DNA of 64,000 nucleotides from Rheum nobile (lineage: Eukaryota; Streptophyta; Magnoliopsida; Caryophyllales; Polygonaceae). How positions within the stretch are numbered: the stretch's first letter is position 1; every line of letters begins with the position of its first letter. The notes beneath the pieces are model-generated. The model was not told the origin of the DNA. It made no database searches and saw nothing but the letters and a program-made list of their open reading frames with translations. Made by a program: the position numbers and the translations under genes. The stretch is taken from NCBI GenBank assembly GCA_027886185.1, contig WOAB01000125.1:496001-560000 (forward strand), given 5' to 3'. Below, in pieces: positions 1 through 11,161 of this stretch.

Positions 1-1701
1 TCTTCAGTAGAAACTTTTCCGCGATCGCGGAAATCTGTCCGCGGTTGCGGAAAAACGCCAATTTTTTCCTCGTCTCCAGGAGTAATTCCGCGGTCGCGGC
101 CTTCTTTTCCGCGGTCGCGGAAATCTTCCTGTTGAGCTCGACTGTCTTCCACTTGTGTTCCGCTCCTCAACGTCATGGCAGATACGTTTTCCCTCGGATT
201 TACTACCGTTTGAGATGGTAGTTTTCCCGAGTCCCGGGCTTCCAGTCTGCTCACTGCGATGGAGATCTGCCCCACTTGCTTCTCCAAGTTCTGAATACTT
301 GACCGCATCTCTTCATTTTGTTGGACCATAGTGTTGGCCAACGTTGTCATATTTTGTGCGAGAGTCTCCTGGTGCTTGACCACCGCTTGAATTTGTTGGG
401 CCGTAGTGCTTGCCAACATTGATACGCTCTAGGTGAGGGTCCTAATCATGTCGTTGCTAGACATAGATGAACTGGAGTCTGGCCTTGGGGTCTTGGGTCA
501 TATGGAGCTCTATATTGTTGTTGTTGACCCCTAGGCTGTTGATATTGTTGTGGCCGCGGTAGGAACTGTGGTGGCCTCTGTTGATACTCTTGATTTTCCT
601 GGCCTTGAGGAGTACTCTGCTGATTTCCGTATCTCAGATGGGGGTGATCTCTCCACCCTGGATTGTACATGTTGGAGTACGGATCATATCTTGGCCTTGA
701 AGGGCCGTATCCTCCAATAGCGTTCACCTCAGCAGTGGGTTCCTACAGCGTGGGACATGCATCGGTCGGATGCATCGTGTCATAGCATATCCCACAAGAC
801 TTGACTTGTTGTTGGCCACCCTTCATCATGTATCTCCTCATCATCTCCTTCATCTCAGCCATCTTAGAAAGTATTGAAGAATTGGGCTGAGAGTCTGTAG
901 CTTTGACTGAATGGGCGTCCGCCTCTTACTGAACTGCCTTGAGCCCTCAGATAGCTCAAAGAAAACCTCAAAAGTTGCAGCAGGCGTCTTGTTCAAAATA
1001 TTTCCTCTGCAGGCTGTATTCACCATCTGACGCTCCTCGTCAAGAAGTCCTCCATACAAATAAAGGACGAGGTCTTGTTCTGAATACCCATGGTAGGGGT
1101 AGCTAGAAATCAATCTCTTGAACCTCTCATAGTACTCATACAACGTCTCAGTAGCCTGATGTTCAATGTTGCTTATGCTCCTCTTTAGGCTATTGAGCTT
1201 GGTCGCAGGGAAGTACTTCTCCAGGAAGGCTTTCGTCAACTTAGCCCATGTGTCTATGCTTCTTGGAGCCAAATAGTAGAACCAATCATTGGCCGAATCC
1301 TTGAGAGAGAAAGGAAAGGCCCTCAGCTTGATCTGGTCCTCATTAATGTTCATGGGCTTCATACTGCTGCAAATAGCATGGAACTCAGAAAGATGTTTAT
1401 CGGGGTCTTCTCCACTCATCCCATGGAAGTGGGGGAGTAAGTGGATCAGCTCGGATTTCAGCTCAAAGTTTATGCCATCCGCCAGCTCAGGGAACTGCAC
1501 AGCCAGCGGTTGCTGTTGCAGATTTTGGGCAGTCAACTGCCTCAACGTGGGTGCTTCGTCAGCCATCTCAAAACAAGGATTGTCAAAACACATAGCTCTG
1601 TTTGTCTTATGGTTCCTAGAAAGGGTTCTCTCAATTTCGGTATCACAAGCTAGAAGCAGAAAGTCAGTAGCACGGGTGTGGACCATAAGATAGGTCCACA
1701 C
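1..1701 (-). pseudogene. Athila-type Ty3/gypsy gag, broken, running off the left edge
   Basis: This is the capsid/nucleocapsid gene of the outer Athila-like retrotransposon. The longest intact piece (850-1701) holds a retrotransposon gag domain, with the segment from ELKSELIHLLPHFHG through the AFPFSLKDSANDW motif to YEYYERFKRL. A likely start is the Met of MADEAPTL near 1567 rather than the first Met. Downstream, in a different frame, a CCHC knuckle (C-x2-C-x4-H-x4-C) lies at about 755-798. The Pro/Gln-rich tail with YNPGWRDHP (446-727) and the Athila-typical NPRENVSAMTLRSG region (about 150-240) follow. At least two frame changes separate these pieces, so no full Gag can be made. Protease and pol are not in the window. 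The assignment to Athila rests on recognising these motifs. Confidence 0.85.
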
Positions 1702-1722
1702 AAAAATTGATACACAAACACA

Positions 1723-2375
1723 TGTTTTGGGGAAAAAAGATCGGACGACCTAAATCGCCTTAGACGGGGTAACGAGTCGATCGGGTAATAGAAATCAATC
1801 CAAACCAAACAGACAATCAACAAATAAAGAATAGATACGAAATAGCAAGGTAATTTTATTGATCTATTGATGATTGAATCAGATCAGAGTACAACTTATC
1901 CTTGTAGGACAAAAGGTCGGGTCCTGCTCAATAGGTGTTTTTGTGACACGACCGGTAGCGATTGAGCAAGATTTCGGGGAGACTGAGCCAGAGTGGGTGT
2001 ACTCTCAAGTTCTTTTCGGAGCAAGAGAGCGAATGCAGGATGTAGACGTGTGTGTTCTTCCTTGCCTTGTCATGATCTATATATGGAAATTTCTCCCTTT
2101 CGACCGTTACTCTCGTCTCGCAATACCTCTTATTAAATTCGAGCGAGATCTTAGGGATATGCCCTTGATTGCCAGCTTTATGTCTGTGTTTAATGCCATA
2201 GCCGTTGCCACCGATCAGGCATTTAATGCCCTGGGCGAGATCTTCAGAATAGGTCGGATCCTACGCGTCTGAGAGATGTCCGACGCCTCCTTCTGGTTTC
2301 TCTTGGCTTACGACTCTGCTTGGATCTCGGCCCAGCTTACTTGTTTGATCCTCTTGGAGAATGTTGGGCCCAACA
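1723..2375 (-). repeat. 3' LTR of Tat element
   Basis: The sequence runs TGTTTTGGGG...CCCAACA on the plus strand and matches 10462-11114 over its full length. A purine-rich tract (CTTGGGGCTAT on the minus strand) abuts it at 2376-2386. Confidence 0.93.
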
Positions 2376-2768
2376 ATAGCCCCAAGTTGTTTTGGGCTCA
2401 AGGATGCTATAGGGTAGAGTCCAAACAACTTCCCTTCCACACGATCTTCACCTTCCGATTTTGGCACGTCAGACGAGGGCTACGTGGCGGTAATCCTGCG
2501 GCACGATGGGACGTTTCTGCAACCTGCCGACTCCCTCCATAAATTTGAATCAGCCTTCTGATGATTTGGCTTCATCTTCCTCCTTTGCTTCTTCATCTGG
2601 TAGGTTTCTTTAGGTCTAAAAAAAAATTTATGTCCGATTTCCTCCTCTTTCCGTTTTGGAAATGGTCTCCAGCGAGTCTTCTGAATCGTCCGCTACTCGC
2701 TCAAACTCGAGCAAGAACGAGGTCCCCCCCTTTTTATTCTGAAGGAGGCAGACACTCTGACGGGGACT

Positions 2769-4567
2769 TTGTCGGAGACGGAGTTGGAGCAGATCCTCCA
2801 AGTTGGAGGCTTTCCTCCTGAGACGGTCGTGAGGGTGCCGTATCCGGACGAGAGGGCCGATGCTCGCTACGAGCGATGGGTTTGTTTCTATGCTTACCCG
2901 TTTAGGGTTGGACATAAGTTTCCTTTCTCCCCCCTTGTCAGGGACTTCTTAGCGACTCTGGCGCTTGTGCCGTGTCAAGTCATGCCGCAGGCGTGGCGAA
3001 TCCTCAGGGTTCTGGACCTGTTGAATGTCCAATCTGGGGCTAGTTTTAATTTTGACGCCTTGTGGTATAACTACTTGCTAGGGTCGAAGAGTTCTTCCCG
3101 CATCCAGCTGCGCATCCGTCCGGGTCGGAAGCCTCTGGTGTTTAATTTGGACATGAACGACCGTGGATGGGGGTCTAAGTTTTTCTTTGTCGAGCGTTCG
3201 TCTCTAGAGAAGGGGGGTGACTGCTCGTTCTTATTGTCGGAGTAGCGAGTCGAGAGTATGTGTTCGACCTCTTTTTGCCTGTTTTATGTGTTTTAACCCC
3301 TTGCTTAACTTTTCTTTTTTGTAGTTCCTGAGGCTGAAGAGTTGGAAGTAGATACTCAGTCAGAAGGCCTGACGAAGATCATCCTTAGCATCTCTGCGTC
3401 GGAGCGGAAGTTTGTGAACGTCAACTTGTTGTCGACCTCCCCCACTACTCAGGACGTCATGTCGACTGTTTCATCATCTCGGGTTAAGTGTGAGTTTTGA
3501 GTTTGACGCTTGTATATCTTTTTTATTTTATCGTCTGCTTGCGATTCATGTATTGTCTGTCGTGTCAGCGTCTCCGGCTGGTCGGTCGAGTGCCCGCTTG
3601 AAGGGAGTGTCCGGGAAAGGCTTGATAGAGCAGAAGATGGCGGCGGCCAAAGCCTCATCGAGTAAATCGACGCCGGCAGAATCGTCGCTCCCGGCCAAAG
3701 TTGGCTAAAAAAGGATGGCAAGCACTTCTTCCGGGGATGTGAAGGTGGTGGAGACTCCCAAGAAGAAGGGGACGGCTGCTCGTGGAGTCGAGAAGATCGA
3801 CGCAATCGGTCAATCGATTGTCGATCTCTTTCATGCTCAGGACCCAACTCTGAAGTCCGAAGTCGATGACGTCTCTCCCTTGGATTGTATTGGCAAAGCG
3901 GGGTGCTCCGCGTGGAAGGTAAGTCATCTTGTCATATCTCAACTTTTGTTTTTCTTTCTCGTAGTCGGATGAAACTTTGATTGGCTTTGTTTTCTTCCAT
4001 ACTTTTCAGTACCTCCTGGGGGCGTATTCTGGTGTCAAAGTAATGGTCGCTGAGGCCGAGGATAGGGCTGCTAGGTCAGAGTCCGACCTTGCATCTTTGA
4101 AGACCAAGTTGGAGGGGGCTGAGAGCCGTTGTAAGGAGGCTGAACGCTGCTTTGCCAGGGAGTTGAAGAGTTGCCAAGATGACTTGGACGCGTGTCGGAA
4201 GGAGCTTAGCGAGAGCCAATCGAGTGTCGAAGAGAAGGTAAAGCAAGCTAGGATCGAGGCTGGTCGGATCACAGGCGACGTAGGCGCTTTTTACGCGTTG
4301 AAGTCGCGTGTCGAGATGATGGAGGAGTTTGAAGAGGGCAAGCAGGGGACCTGGGATTTGAAGGCGGAGAAGGAGACCATGGAGACCCTGTTTCCGAAGG
4401 GGAATCCGGGCTCGGAGCTTTTCTACTTGGCCGGTGTCGGAGAGGAATCTCTGGATGAAAGCGCCGGTGAGGACGAGGCCCACTTTGGCGACACCGAGCC
4501 GATTGAGCCCCAGCCTTCTCTTGACCCGACCCCTGCTAAAGGTAATGTTGCAGACCCCGATCCTTGA
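2769..4567 (+). CDS. Antisense, intron-containing gene in Tat element (putative gypsy-type transposase family, coiled-coil)
   Basis: This gene runs opposite to gag-pol, between the integrase end and the 3' LTR. The first exon (2769-3245) encodes a domain that resembles the Pfam family 'putative gypsy type transposon' (Transposase_28): an acidic N-terminus, then FPPETVVRVPYPDE, then the PFSPLVRDFLATLALVPCQ region. Later exons encode a Lys/Ser-rich linker (about 3570-3910) and a long Glu/Lys/Arg-rich coiled coil (about 4030-4350) with an acidic C-terminus ending at 4567. Good splice signals support introns: GTAAGT at 3919 to TTTTCAG ending near 4011, and GTGTGAG near 3489 to GTGTCAG near 3569. 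A third intron before about 3325 ends in TTTTTTGTAG. Antisense ORFs in this position are known for Tat-type elements. Their function is unknown, and exact exon limits are inferred. Confidence 0.72.
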
Positions 4568-5285
4568 TTGTTTTTTTCATAATCTGACTTGTGGCCCCAC
4601 TTGTGTGTGGGTAGGATATTCTCTGTTTTGGTGACCCATCCACCATCGCGGGTCGTAGAATGTTTTTAGCAGATGATTTGAAGTCCTACATGTGTGTAGG
4701 CGAACAATGTGTTTTGGCGACCCGTCCACCATCGCGGGTCGTATGTTTGTAAAAAATGTTTAGACTTTTATTTGATGCAATCTGTTTTTACAAAGGATCG
4801 TACATTTGTGTGTTCGTACGCTTTGTCAAACTTTCTAGAGAAGTTTGTTATTGATGCCTTTGTTTTGTATGTCGGGTTTACCCGTGTGCTCCGTCGAGTA
4901 GGGCTTGCCGTATGTATGTGAAGAAGGAGGCCTGCAAATGTATGTGTTTTATGTTTAGTCATGACTTTAAGCCGAGGAGGAAGAAGCAATATGTTTCTAT
5001 TGCATAAATGTAATAAGGTGTCTTAACCTTATGTATTGTGTAAGGCAGGCGGTGTGCCGACGTGCATGTGTTGTTCATCTCTCCGTGTTCCGATCGATTG
5101 TGTAAATGTAGTGTAAGCGCTTTTGTTTGTGACTGGATCCAGTGTGTATGTTGATGTCGTCATGTACTTAGGTTTGCAAGGAGAATGTCCTTACTCGATG
5201 TAAATGCCCAGTTTCAAAAAATAGAGTTATGCTTGCGACAACAAGTAATGCATGATAGGTGAAAGGGCGTTAGTGCCTTACCTTA
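4568..5285. other. Non-coding 3' region of Tat element
   Basis: No supported gene lies here. Two near-copies of a GC-rich block containing CCACCATCGCGGGTCG occur near 4640 and 4723. The stretch around 4870-4920 is the reverse complement of the 47-bp tandem repeat in the deletion derivative at 12901-13030, which links the two elements. Confidence 0.6.
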
Positions 5286-6029
5286 CTAGTTTAGAAGTGG
5301 TATAACTTTAGGTGTGTCGCATTCCAACTTCTCGGGATTGGTCGTCCGTCTTTGTCTTCTAGTTGGTATGCTCTTTGTCCGACTACTTCTTTGATTAGAT
5401 AGGGTCCTTCCCACTGAGGTGCGAGCTTTTCGTCGGTCGGGTTCTTGGTGTTCTGGAATGTCTTTCTGAGGACCCAATCTCCAACTTTAAAGACTTTGGC
5501 TCGAACGTTCTTTTTGTAACTTCTTGCGGCCTGTTGTTGGAACTTGACCATTCTAATTCTGGCTCTTTCTCTAGCCTCATCCGTTGTGTCCAAGTTGTGT
5601 GCTAGTTCGACGTCGTTCTGTTCGTTCGTCTAAAGGCTGTAACGAGCTGTTGGATCCAATAGTTCGGCGGGGATGACTGCTTCGCTTTCATAGACGAGTG
5701 AGAATGGTGACTGTCCGATCGCGTTCTTTGGAGTGGTCCTGTCGGACCAGAGAATGAATGGGAGTTCGTCTGCCCATTTGCCTTTTGCCCCTATGAGGCG
5801 TTTTTGGGGTTGTTGATGATGATTTTGTTGCTAGACTCGGCTTGTCTGTTGGATTGTGGATACCAAGGGGTGGAGGTGACCAATTTGATGTTCCATTGGT
5901 CGCAAAAGGCTCTAGTCTTATGACTGATGGACCGGGAGCCATTGTCGCATACGATTTCTGATGGGACGCCAAATCTTTAGTCTTTTTGCCTCTGTTTTGT
6001 CGTTGGGCAGGACGCCGTCTCTTAGCCAT
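5286..6029 (-). pseudogene. Integrase remnant of Tat element (N-terminal part deleted)
   Basis: The integrase C-terminal region is clear at 5286-5593 (KVGDWVLRK, then APQWEGPYLIKEVV, then a DGRPIPRSWNATHL tail). Further upstream, in another frame, residues around VCDNGS (about 5935-5955) mark the second catalytic Asp of the D,D,E core. The HHCC zinc finger and the first catalytic Asp are missing: the sequence passes from the RNase H linker straight into the middle of the core near 5972. Stops and frame changes separate the remaining parts. An integrase from this copy could not work. Confidence 0.82.
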
Positions 6030-7210
6030 TTGACGTAAGGTAGTGTCCAGTCGTCATGAGTGCTGACGATGTCTTCTTCTGGTCGGTCGCCTATCTTCAT
6101 CGTGACAAGTTCCTCCAATGGTGTGATTGACTCCTTGGGTGTTTCCGGGACAGCTTGTGTCATGACGTGTGCCAATTGGATGTTCGGAAATTCCTTTGGA
6201 TCCAGGACGGACCCCAGATTGGCTAGTGCGTCAGCTTGAGAGTTAAGATCTCTAGATACCTGTCTGATGTCGAACGTTTGGAATTGGTCCATCAGCTTCT
6301 TGGCCACTCCCAAGTAAGCTATCATCCTGACGTCCTTTGCACTGTACGACCCTTGTATTTGATTTACGACTAAGAGGGAGTCGCAAATGACTTCGATTTC
6401 CTGGACTCCTAGGTCACGGGCCAGGGTGAGCCCAAATATAAGTGCTTCGTATTCAGCTTCATTGTTGGTCGCGTCCCATTCGCATCCCACGGCCTGGGCT
6501 ATCTTGTCCCATTGTGGCAATTTCAGCACGACTCCTAGCCCCGATCCTCTGGCGTTCGACGCACCATCTGTGTGGAGCTCCCATTTACCTATTTCCTCCG
6601 TCGCGAGTAACTGTGTTGCTTCCTTGGTGGCTTCTTGCTCTAGGGCCGGGCTGAAGTCTGCCACACAGTCAACCAGGGCTTGCGACTTGATCGTTGTTCT
6701 AGGCTCGTACTCGATGTCATAGCCGCTGAGGTGTATGGACCACTTGGCCATTCGTCCTGTGAACTCAGGTTTCCTCATGATTGCTCTCATGGGATGATTA
6801 GTGCGGACGATTATAGTATGGGATTCGAAATATGGTTTGAGTTTGTTCGATGCCATTACCAGTGATAGTACAAGTTTTTCTAGCGACGAGTACCTTGTTT
6901 CTGCTGGCAGTAATGTTCGACTGACATAGTATATCGGCCATTGTTTGCCGTCCTCTTCTCTGACCAATACGGCCCTCACGGCGGACTCCGACACTGCTAG
7001 ATATAGCAATAGTGGCTCGTCGTCCTTGGGTTTGGTTAGCAACATGGGACTGACGAGGTATTTCGTTAGGTCTTGAAATGCAGCTTCGTGCTCTTCCGTC
7101 CATTGAAAGGATTTGTTCTTCTTGAGAGCGTCGTGAAAGGGTTTGCACTTGTCGGATGACTTCGAGATGAATTTGTTCAGAGCTGCTATCCGACCTGTCA
7201 ATTTTTGCAC
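5918..7210 (-). pseudogene. RNase H plus archaeal-type second RNase H of Tat pol
   Basis: The 430-residue ORF starts with the end of the RT connection (FHDALKKNKSFQWTEEHEAAF, about residues 25-46). A degenerate first RNase H region follows at about residues 65-175, where the usual Asp position reads LYLAVSES. A second RNase H domain spans about 210-335, with its catalytic Asp in ELHTDGAS (Asp215), Glu in NEAEYEAL, Asp in VICDSLL and a final Asp in NSQADALANLG. The tandem RNase H layout is the hallmark of Tat elements. The ORF is split from RT by a stop at 7256 and runs into the deleted integrase at its C-terminus. Confidence 0.87.
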
Positions 7211-7255
7211 GTCCTTGACGCATCGGGGGGATTTGAGGTTGATGAGGGCCTTGAC

Positions 7256-8041
7256 CTATTCTGGGCTGGCTTCTATTCCTCTTTGCGTCACCATGTACCC
7301 CAAGAACTTTCTTGACGACACCCCGAAAGAGCATTTCATAGGATTTAATTTCATGTTATATCTTTTTAGTACCTCGAAGCTGTCGCGAAGGTGGTCGATA
7401 TGATCTTTCTTCCTTTTTGATTTGACCAGCATGTCGTCTATGTAGACTTCCATCGTGTCCCCGATCTGGTCTTTAAACATCTTGTTGACCAATTGTTGAT
7501 AAGTAGCCCCTGCATTTTTTAGTCCGAAGGGCATTACTTTGTAACAATAGATACCTTGGCTTGTGATGAATGCCGTTTTCTCTTGGTCCTCGGGTTCCAT
7601 GAGGATTTGATTGTAGCCGCTGAATGCGTCCATGAAGGTTAACATTTCGTGTCCTGCCGTCGCGTCAACCATGGCGTCGATGTGAGGAAATGGGAATGAG
7701 TCTTTAGGGTAGGCTTTGTTGAGGTCGGTGAAGTCGATGCAGACTCTCCATTTGACATTCTTCTTTTGGACTACGACCACGTTGGCCAGCCACTCGGGGT
7801 AGTTGACTTCCCTTATTTTTCCTGTTTCTAACAAGCTCTTGACTTCGTCGTCGACGATCTTGTTTCGCTCTGGGGCGAGTTTCCTGTGCTTTTGCTTTAC
7901 AGGGGGGTGAGATGGATCTACGTTCAACTTATGAGTAATAATGTTTGGAGATATACCGACCATGTCTTCATGTGACCACGCAAAACAATCAGTATTGGAT
8001 CTGAGAAAATCAAGAATTCGTTGTCTGGTCGAGTCGTCCAA
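7256..8041 (-). CDS. Reverse transcriptase domain of Tat pol
   Basis: The 261-residue ORF holds a Ty3/gypsy reverse transcriptase. It has CIDFTDLNKAYPKDSFPFP (residues 101-119), FMDAFSGYNQI (136-146, first catalytic Asp), MPFGLKNAGATYQ (170-182) and the YIDD active site (200-203). The N-terminus carries the FAWSHEDM...I motif usual before Tat RT. It is one part of a broken polyprotein: protease lies upstream in another ORF, and RNase H begins beyond a stop at 7256. The domain itself looks intact. Confidence 0.9.
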   Translation of the reverse strand: MDDSTRQRILDFLRSNTDCFAWSHEDMVGISPNIITHKLNVDPSHPPVKQKHRKLAPERNKIVDDEVKSLLETGKIREVNYPEWLANVVVVQKKNVKWRVCIDFTDLNKAYPKDSFPFPHIDAMVDATAGHEMLTFMDAFSGYNQILMEPEDQEKTAFITSQGIYCYKVMPFGLKNAGATYQQLVNKMFKDQIGDTMEVYIDDMLVKSKRKKDHIDHLRDSFEVLKRYNMKLNPMKCSFGVSSRKFLGYMVTQRGIEASPE

Positions 8042-8155
8042 GTCCGACCCGACCCTTACCGTTTGGTTTGGCTAGGAAGGATCTAGTACGATCTCGTCGA
8101 GTTTTTCCATTTCTGGTTCGACGTATTGATTAGGTCATTCGCCGCTCTGTGATTG

Positions 8156-8836
8156 CTATGCGACCCTATGCTCGACGGCGCTTTTCATGGAGGCGACGTA
8201 GCATTCCTTGGCCGCCCTCTGGTCTCCCTTGATTTCTTGGACTCCCCACTTGGTAGGGAACTTGATGATTTGGTGGTATGTCGAGGGTACCGCCTTCATA
8301 GCGTGTATCCATGGCATGCCAAGAATGCAATTATAGGGAGACGGGCAATCTAGGACTAGAAATTTCACCTGTTGGTTGACTCCTCCGGCGTACGTTGTGA
8401 GAACGATTTCGCCGATAGTGTGTTTAACTTCGCCACTGAATCTGACTAGTGGAGTCGATTTCTTGATCAGGTCGTCTTCACCCAGACCCATCCCTTTGAG
8501 GGCGTCAAAGGTCAAGAGATTGGTCGAACTTCCTGTATCGATTAGTACTCTCTGTATCAAACAGTTCCCGATAGATAAAGAGATTACCAGACCGTCGTGA
8601 TGGTTTTCCGACCCGTCGGCATCGGACTCGTCAAACGTGACCGTTGGAAGGTCGAAGACTTTGTTTGGCCTGAACTCTGGCGCTTCGGGCTCACTGCCTT
8701 TGCTCTCCTTTGCATGTCGTTTGGCCGCGGAGTATGTGTTTCCACATACGTCCGAACCACCTGAAATAGTATTGACGATTTTTGTATGGACAGGAGATGG
8801 AGGTTTGTCTTGTTTTACCTGATCTCGTCGCTCCAT
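8156..8836 (-). CDS. Aspartic protease region of Tat element
   Basis: This ORF of 226 residues encodes a retropepsin-like protease. The active site is VLIDTGSSTNLL, with Asp at residue 100; a flap-like stretch follows, and the second hydrophobic motif reads YNCILGMPWIHAM. It would cut the Gag-Pol precursor inside the particle. It lies between gag (upstream, higher coordinates) and RT, as usual. The short stretch 8042-8155 between it and RT reads in other frames, so the polyprotein is interrupted. Confidence 0.87.
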   Translation of the reverse strand: MERRDQVKQDKPPSPVHTKIVNTISGGSDVCGNTYSAAKRHAKESKGSEPEAPEFRPNKVFDLPTVTFDESDADGSENHHDGLVISLSIGNCLIQRVLIDTGSSTNLLTFDALKGMGLGEDDLIKKSTPLVRFSGEVKHTIGEIVLTTYAGGVNQQVKFLVLDCPSPYNCILGMPWIHAMKAVPSTYHQIIKFPTKWGVQEIKGDQRAAKECYVASMKSAVEHRVA

Positions 8837-9164
8837 GGTGGCTTTGGCTCATTCCGAGATTACGTCACGCAGGAGCCCCTGCGCGAGCAACCTAGCGACC
8901 TCTTTACACAAGGCGATGCACTCATCCGTTGAGTGACCGTGGTCACCGTGGAATTCACACCATCGGCTCATGTCCTTTTTTACGTCTGGTCGGTCGCTCT
9001 TTCGGGGCTATCTTACATCTTTTCCATATTTGTCGAAACTCTTGACGAGCTCCGACACGAAAACATTAAAGTTGTAAGATTGAACCCTGGGAGGCAACGT
9101 CAGACCATCTCTCCAGTCTTGAGACCTGTCTTGGAAAGAGTTTACCTGATTTTGTTCGTTTCGA

Positions 9165-10406
9165 TTACGAGGATAGGGGTGATGGTGTCTGTCCCGACGG
9201 TTGTCGGAGGAGGATTTGCGATCGGATTGGTCGGGCCCATGGGATGCCTTTTCTAGACTCACGGTCTTCTTCCAGACGTACCTCGGCCATGGTTTTGGCT
9301 TGGACATCTTCGAAGCTTTTGCACGGGTACTTGGTGATCTCGTTGTAGAGGTTGATGTCTTTGATCAAACCTTGGCGGAAGGCTTCGATGGAAGTGGTGA
9401 CGTCGCAATGGGGAATCACGACTTTTTCCTTATTGTACCTGTTAAGATAGCTTCAAAGGGGTTCATTATACCTTTGGGTGATTCGATAGAGGTCACTCGA
9501 TTGTCTTTCGAGCCTCCGACTGCTAGCGAATTGGATCTTGAAGGAATTGACCAAGTCCGCGAACGATGCGATCACTCCCTGAGGCAAACGTATAAACCAG
9601 GTCAGTGCGGGACCCGCGAGAGTCATGCCAAAGCTTTTGCACATGACAGCCTCACGGCTCTCCCTTGGAACGGACGCAGTCATTAATTTTTGTTTATAGA
9701 GAGAAATGTGATCATCTGGGTCGTTGGTGCCGTCAAATGTCGCCATGCTGGGGAGATGGAACTTTTTTGGGATTTTGACCCCGGCGATCTCTTCGACGAA
9801 CGGAGATTCTTCGAATCCGCCCGACGCCTCCTTCTCGGTCGGCTGTGGAAATCCGGGAATCCTAGCGATACGATCGTCAAGCGTCTTCATATGTTGGCTT
9901 AGCGTCTGCTGGACGAGAGCTAGGATGTCGGGAGGATTGGTAACCTGTGGTTCATCGATTCGGGTCCTTACCGACCCGATCGGTGTGGAGAAAGTAACAT
10001 TGTTAGTCGAAAATGGATTAACCAAAGGAGTTCGAAATGTACCCTCAGTATGTCCGGGATGCCGTACGCTCGGAGGGATCAGTTCGACGCCATCCATGTC
10101 AAGACGGGTCTGGATGTTGCTATGGACGGGCATCCGCCTGGATCCAGAAGCCATTGATTGTACCTGCGACTTAAGAGACTCATTTTCACGGGTTAGTTGT
10201 GCAATATCGGCCTCGGATTGGGTGGATAAGGTAGCCAAGGCTTCGGTCTTTTGGCGTTGCTGGGCAAGTTCCTCTTGTAGGGCAGTCATTTTTTGGGCAA
10301 GCTCTTGGAATTGGATTGGAGTAGGATTTTCGGTCGTGTTTCCTGGAGCTTGGGTGTCGTCTTTGAGGCGTGGCTCCTCGGTAGCGGTAGGTGGGTTGAT
10401 AGTCAT
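9165..10406 (-). pseudogene. gag of Tat element
   Basis: The likely start is the Met of MTINPPTATEE at about 10406; the ORF stays open upstream into the LTR only by chance. Residues 1-90 contain a coiled coil (ELAQKMTALQEELAQQRQK). The gag core follows, with the segment PKKFHLPSMATFDGTNDPDDHI, then MCKSFGMTLAGPALTWF. The frame closes at 9453 after a TQRYNEPL motif, and the core resumes in another frame at 9165-9419 with SIEAFRQGL and KTMAEVRLEEDRE. One frameshift near 9430-9450 therefore breaks Gag. The first exon-like part is copied, shortened, in the deletion derivative at 12789-12900. Confidence 0.85.
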
Positions 10407-10440
10407 GGTTGGAAGGTTTTGAGATGGTGATCGGCAAGTT

Positions 10441-10458
10441 GCCCCACGGTGGGCGCCA
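10441..10458 (-). other. Primer-binding site of Tat element
   Basis: On the minus strand the site reads TGGCGCCCACCGTGGGGC, three bases inside the 5' LTR. It resembles the complement of a plant tRNA-Lys 3' end with a mismatch. The same 18 bases occur at 12738-12755 in the second Tat element. Confidence 0.85.
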
Positions 10459-10461
10459 AAT

Positions 10462-11114
10462 TGTTTTGGGGAGAAAAGATCGGACGACCTAAATCGCCTT
10501 AGACGGGGTAACGAGTCGATCGGGTAATAGAAATCAATCCAAACCAAACAGACAATCAACAAATAAAGAATAGATACGAAATAGCAAGGTAATTTTATTG
10601 ATCTATTGATGATTGAATCAGATCGGAGTACAACTTATCCTTGTAGGACAAAAGGTCGGGTCCTGCTCGACAGGTGTTTTTGTGACACGATCGGCAGCGA
10701 TTGAGCAAGATTTCGGGGAGACTGAGCCAGAGTGGGTGTACTCTCAAGTTCTTTTCGAAGCAAGCGAGCGAATGCAGGATGTAGACGTGTGTGTTCTTCC
10801 TTGCCTTGTCGTGATCTATATATGGCAATTGCTCCCTTTCGACCGTTACTCTCGTCTCGCAATACCTCTTATTAAATTCGGGCGAGATCTTAGGTATATG
10901 CCCTTGATTGCCAGCTTTATGTATGCATTTAATGCCATAGCCGTTGCCACCGATCAGGCATTTAATGCCCTGGGCGAGATCTTCGGAATAGGTCGGATCC
11001 TACGCGTCTGAGAGATGTTCGACGCCTCCTTCTGGTTTCTCTTGGCTTCCGACTCTGCTTGGATCTCGGCCCAGCTTACTTGTTTGATCTTCTTGGAGAA
11101 TGTTGGGCCCAACA
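10462..11114 (-). repeat. 5' LTR of Tat element
   Basis: The 653-bp partner of 1723-2375 differs from it at about 20 positions by eye. It is followed by the duplicated target ACACA. Confidence 0.93.
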
Positions 11115-11143
11115 ACACACACAAAGAAAAATCAAAACTTGCC

Positions 11144-11161
11144 TCCCCGGCAACGGCGCCA
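11144..11161 (-). other. Primer-binding site of the Athila element
   Basis: The minus-strand sequence TGGCGCCGTTGCCGGGGA is complementary to the 3' end of plant tRNA-Asp, the primer usual for Athila elements. It lies three bases inside the LTR that begins at 11165. Confidence 0.85.

Larger units (their letters stand above)
1723..11114 (-). mobile_element. Tat-lineage Ty3/gypsy element with antisense gene, complete ends
   Basis: Two 653-bp LTRs (1723-2375 and 10462-11114) are flanked by a perfect 5-bp duplication ACACA (1718-1722 and 11115-11119), which proves insertion as a unit. The order on the minus strand is LTR, PBS, gag, protease, reverse transcriptase, RNase H, second (archaeal-type) RNase H, remnant integrase, long 3' region and LTR. 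The second RNase H and the antisense ORF in the 3' region point to the Tat group (Ogre/Retand type). By eye the two LTRs differ at about 20 of 653 positions, so the insertion is moderately old. It sits about 20 bp upstream of the Athila gag ORF, between that gene and its PBS. Confidence 0.93.

Noticed and set aside
1289..1693. Plus-strand frame of 134 codons opposite Athila gag
   Set aside because: It is a shadow of the gag frame with no recognisable domain.
3449..3942. Minus-strand frames opposite the antisense gene
   Set aside because: They are shadows of exons on the plus strand. Ser/Arg/Pro-rich composition comes from the reverse complement.
9724..10422. 232-codon plus-strand frame opposite Tat gag
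   Set aside because: It is a mirror frame of gag. No start context or domain supports it.
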